From Paenibacillus sp. FSL H8-0048 (GTDB taxonomy: Bacteria; Bacillota; Bacilli; Paenibacillales; Paenibacillaceae): a stretch of 64,000 nt of DNA. This document shows positions 61,473-64,000 of this stretch, piece by piece; position 1 is the first letter of the stretch; each line of letters starts with the position of its first letter. The stretch is taken from assembly GCF_038002825.1 (NCBI RefSeq), contig NZ_JBBODF010000001.1, forward strand, positions 6,944,001 to 7,008,000. The letters run 5' to 3'. Below the pieces are notes generated by a model. That model worked only from the letters and a program-made list of their open reading frames with translations. It was not told the origin of the DNA and did not search any database. The position numbers were made by a program, and so were the translations under genes.

Positions 61473-61691
61473 TCAGGCATGATTGTGCTGGAATTTCGTA
61501 ATGTCGCGGGCGTAATGCGAGGTAGTGCCGTCGAATCTTTTCAGCCGGACATACTCCTCAGAGAATTTCTCAACGACTCCGCTGCCTACCTGGGAGTACA
61601 TTCCGTCAGGGTCAAGCTGGAGGGCGGATACGAAGGTCTGTGACAGTGCGGCTACGAAAAAATCAATGTTTTTAACAAGTGTCTGTGGCAA
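61473..61691 (-). CDS. small hypothetical protein
   Basis: This 72-residue protein is not recognised. It is rich in aromatic and hydrophobic residues at the start (KNIDFFVAALSQTFVSALQL) and charged at the end (EEYVRLKRFDGTTSHYARD, with a final KFQHNHA). No signal peptide or clear membrane span is seen. The TTG at 61691 is favoured because AAAGGA stands nine bases before it; an in-frame ATG at 61709 has no ribosome site. A terminator-like hairpin follows the stop. The pairing of ribosome site and terminator supports a real gene. Confidence 0.6.
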   Translation of the reverse strand: MPQTLVKNIDFFVAALSQTFVSALQLDPDGMYSQVGSGVVEKFSEEYVRLKRFDGTTSHYARDITKFQHNHA

Positions 61692-61815
61692 AAGTCCCAG
61701 TCCTTTCATCGGAATATAAATTCATCGTCAGCGGAAAAAACTTAAATCTTATTGTACGACAGGCTGCCGGATTTGAACATAGGCTATACTTGGTGTATAT
61801 ATATCCAGTTGAAAG

Positions 61816-61844
61816 TTGACACAGGGATGTCCGGTTCATATGGT
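61816..61844 (+). promoter_or_regulatory. promoter of alkC
   Basis: A perfect TTGACA and TATGGT are 17 bases apart, 50 bases before the alkC start. Confidence 0.7.
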
Positions 61845-61894
61845 ATGCTCTCATCATAAGAGACTCCAATTACATCAGCAGGAGGAATTCAAGA

Positions 61895-63004
61895 ATGGCC
61901 GAACCCCTGAAAGCAATGTACAACCAAGAATTCCTGCACAGCCTGGGAATGAAAATTAAAGCCGTCTACGGTTCGTTCGAGCAGGGCCGCTTCATGGCGG
62001 AGGCGATGAGGGAGCCGTGGGAGGAGCTGGAGCTGAAGGCACGGATGCGGCGGATTACAGAGACGCTGGGCAGCTGCCTGCCCCCGGCCTATGAGGAAGC
62101 GCTGAAGATATTGTATGCGATAGATAAGGACTGTGTCGGCTTCCCGTATCTGATCTTCCCGGATTTCGTGGAGGTGTATGGCGGAAGTGAGGAGCACTGG
62201 GAGCTGTCGATGGAGGCGCTGGAGCGGTTCACCCCGGGGTCCTCGGCCGAATTCGCCGTCAGGCCGTTCCTGCTGCGTGATCCGCAGCGGATGATGGAGC
62301 AGATGCTGATCTGGGCGGAGCATCCGGGGGAGCATGTGCGGCGGCTCGCCAGCGAGGGAAGCCGTCCCCGTCTGCCCTGGGGCCAGGCGCTGCCGGTGTT
62401 CAAGCGTGACCCGTCTCCGCTATTGCCGCTGCTGGAGAAGCTGAAGGCTGACCCGTCACTCTATGTGCGCAAAAGTGTAGCCAACAGCCTGAACGATATC
62501 GCAAAGGATCACCCCGATATCGTCATAGCCACCGCCCGCCGCTGGTTGGGCAGTGACGCGAATACGAACTGGATTGTGCGGCATGGCTGCCGCTCACTGA
62601 TCCGCAAGGCCGATCCCGAGATCATGGAGCTGTTCGGATATGCACCGGAGGAGAGCGGCGCCCCGCTGGTCAGCACGGCTGTGTTGGCGGCTGAGCCGCC
62701 CGTACTGCGGATCGGGGAACAGTGTGAGCTGCAATACGCTCTGATGATCCGGGAGGGCGGTCCGGTACGCATCCGTATTGAATACGGAATCGACTTCGTC
62801 AAGGCCGGCGGCAAGACCTCTCGCAAGCTGTTTCTGTTATCCGACAAAACCGTGCCCGGCGGCACCAGACTCTCCGGTACCCGGACCCACCGCTGGGCCA
62901 ACCTGACTACACGCAAGCACTATCCCGGTGCGCATACGATTGTGCTGCTTGTGAATGGGCGGGCTGTTGCCGATACCCTACTACTGCTTGAGCCTGAGTT
63001 ATAA
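61895..63004 (+). CDS. alkC: AlkC-type DNA alkylation repair glycosylase
   Basis: This 369-residue HEAT-like-repeat protein is of the AlkC/AlkD superfamily, whose members excise 3-methyladenine and related cationic lesions. Helical repeats fill residues about 10-245. The AlkC block EHVRRLASEGSRPRLPWG (about 146-163) and the following YVRKSVANSLNDIAKDHP (about 189-206) and WIVRHGCRSLIRKADPEI are clear. From about 265 an Ig-like beta domain follows (EYGIDFVKAGGKTSRKLF, GARTH-like turn), as described for one AlkC branch. The start has AGGAGG. It is monocistronic, with its own promoter and terminator. Confidence 0.88.
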   Translation: MAEPLKAMYNQEFLHSLGMKIKAVYGSFEQGRFMAEAMREPWEELELKARMRRITETLGSCLPPAYEEALKILYAIDKDCVGFPYLIFPDFVEVYGGSEEHWELSMEALERFTPGSSAEFAVRPFLLRDPQRMMEQMLIWAEHPGEHVRRLASEGSRPRLPWGQALPVFKRDPSPLLPLLEKLKADPSLYVRKSVANSLNDIAKDHPDIVIATARRWLGSDANTNWIVRHGCRSLIRKADPEIMELFGYAPEESGAPLVSTAVLAAEPPVLRIGEQCELQYALMIREGGPVRIRIEYGIDFVKAGGKTSRKLFLLSDKTVPGGTRLSGTRTHRWANLTTRKHYPGAHTIVLLVNGRAVADTLLLLEPEL

Positions 63005-63037
63005 GGCGGAGATCGTACAAGTATTCATACCCAAACA

Positions 63038-63088
63038 AAGCGGATGTTCCGGCAGCCAGTTCATGGCTTTCGGGACATCCGCTTCTTC
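63038..63088 (+). terminator. terminator after alkC
   Basis: AAGCGGATGTTCCGG pairs with the CGGGACATCCGCTT arm (inner CAGCC/GGCTT) and CTTCTT follows. Confidence 0.85.
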
Positions 63089-63124
63089 TTGGGTGCTATT
63101 ATTCGCTAGGCTTGGCTCCGGCTG

Positions 63125-64000
63125 CTAGTCATTAATATTCCCGGCCATTTTCAGCCGTTTGGCAATCTCCTTGAATTCCTCGGCAGAGATGCCCGGTGCG
63201 AATTCTTCCTTCACTTCCGGGGCTTCGGGGATAGGGAAGCCTTTCGGTACACCCTGAATGACCTCTAGTGGAAGCCCTCAGGATGGGTACCCTTCCAGAT
63301 CTGGTCAATGGAGCTGAAATCCTTATCGCTCCATGTGTAGAGCTTCGTATGGACGCCCTTTTCCTCATACTTCCTGGCTTCATTGAACGCTTTGTTGTCC
63401 AGGGAAGGAATCGGCACGAGCTTGGTAACATTGACGCCTGTGGCAATCTCCAGCGCCTTGGCGTAAGCGACGACGTGAACGCCCCCGCGGACAAGCAGGA
63501 AGCCGACTACCGCCCGGGCAGCAGGATGGTCGGTCATTTCATAGACCTTCATTTTGTGGGTTCTGGCCCCGCACTCCAGGAAGAAGTTGTGCAGCAAATC
63601 CTCCACCAGGTTGCCGCTGTTGAACACATTGGCTCCGGTCCACGGATTGCCCATCGAATCGAATGGCATGGCCCCCTGTGCGCCTGCCAGGAAATGATAA
63701 GACAGCCGTGCGTCTTTGACATCCCCCAGGGGCGTGGAATCGGGTTTCTTATAGGCCGTGGAACCTCTAAGACATTTGTTCACGGCGTGGGAGACCAGCT
63801 CAACATGGCCCAGCTCCTCGGCGGTAATACTCATCACCAGGTCGTAGAAGGGCTTCAGCTTGTCCTTGGAGCGGAAGTTGAAGGACTGGTACAAGTAGTT
63901 ATTGAGCGTTGACATTTCACCGAATTTGCCCCCGAGCAGCTCCTGTACAGCTGCTGCGGCATTAGGATCTGGTTTCTCGACGTCCGGGATTTCTATCATA
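63125..64000 (-). pseudogene. manganese catalase, frameshifted near the 3' end and 5' incomplete
   Basis: This non-haem dimanganese catalase would break down hydrogen peroxide. The N-terminal frame, open from the window edge, shows VQELLGGKFGEMSTL, the ligand pair in ITAEELGHVELVSHAVN, FFLECGARTHKM and the late His in RGGVHVVAYAKALE. It ends early at a TAG (63265-63267) after GTHPEGFH. The next frame immediately continues with the family tail EVIQGVPKGFPIPEAPEV, EEFAPGISAEEFKEIAKRLK and AGNIND to a stop at 63125. One missing base around CACTAGAGG explains the break; restoring it gives H-L-E-V-I. All metal ligands precede the break, so a shortened protein may still fold. The true start probably lies beyond the window. 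Confidence 0.85.

Noticed and set aside
63255..63275. Programmed ribosomal frameshift in the manganese catalase
   Set aside because: A -1 shift would restore the frame, but the site TTCCACTAG is no slippery heptamer, and no stimulatory hairpin is evident. The family is not known for recoding.

Overview
The window looks like chromosomal DNA of a plant-polysaccharide-degrading Paenibacillus or close relative (moderately GC-rich Firmicute). The basis is strong GGAGG-type ribosome sites, GTG/TTG starts, LplA/LplB/YtcP-type sugar transport, YheC/YheD-type ATP-grasp and stalk-domain proteins, a perfect Bacillus-type Fur box and cre-like sites. No rRNA, tRNA, phage genes, transposase or true CRISPR array was seen. 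The species assignment is inference.

Layout. 1-8760: a GntP-type permease (5' cut off), glycerate kinase and a CdaR-type regulator, then an aldolase facing an IclR regulator, a YjhG-type xylonate dehydratase and a GH43 beta-xylosidase. Together these resemble the E. coli yjhIHGF xylonate set. 9250-17350: mannonate branch (uxuA-uxuB), a divergent GntR regulator, an AraC regulator between two 95-bp direct repeats, a GH67 alpha-glucuronidase and a NIF3-family protein. 17570-20400: a mannose-1-phosphate guanylyltransferase, a DUF6492-like transferase and an ATP-grasp protein. 20800-26920: a LacI regulator, an LplB/YtcP/LplA-type ABC importer and a GH30 hydrolase. 27076-30800: a Fur-boxed iron-siderophore binding lipoprotein, a stalk-domain protein and a TetR/MFS efflux pair. 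31000-41144: LacI and GH38 alpha-mannosidase sharing an operator, an ABC-F protein and a GH78 alpha-L-rhamnosidase. 41846-47031: Rrf2 regulator, methyltransferase, a GreA/GreB-like factor with a tiny upstream ORF, nadE, and a UlaG-like metallo-hydrolase. 47035-52876: DeoR facing fucI, a fuculokinase-like kinase, fucA and fucU. 53912-61244: a xylose-isomerase-like barrel, an SGNH esterase, uxaC, uxaA, uxaB and a LacI regulator. 61473-64000: a small hypothetical gene, alkC, and a manganese catalase whose reading frame is broken near its 3' end.

Working together, the genes describe uptake and intracellular catabolism of plant cell-wall sugars. GH67 and GH43 act on glucuronoxylan fragments, UxaC/UxuB/UxuA/UxaB/UxaA take glucuronate and galacturonate towards 2-keto-3-deoxygluconate, and the xylonate branch yields pyruvate and glycolaldehyde. 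L-fucose goes to lactaldehyde and dihydroxyacetone phosphate, while GH78, GH38 and the SGNH esterase trim rhamnose-, mannose- and acetyl-bearing oligosaccharides. Almost every module carries its own regulator, and several have visible palindromic operators repeated at the regulator and its target.

The most unusual content lies between genes. At least seven intergenic sites carry hairpin repeats laid out on a 51-52 bp grid, always in the same orientation. Several unrelated-looking hairpin types share one linker and occur side by side in the same arrays.
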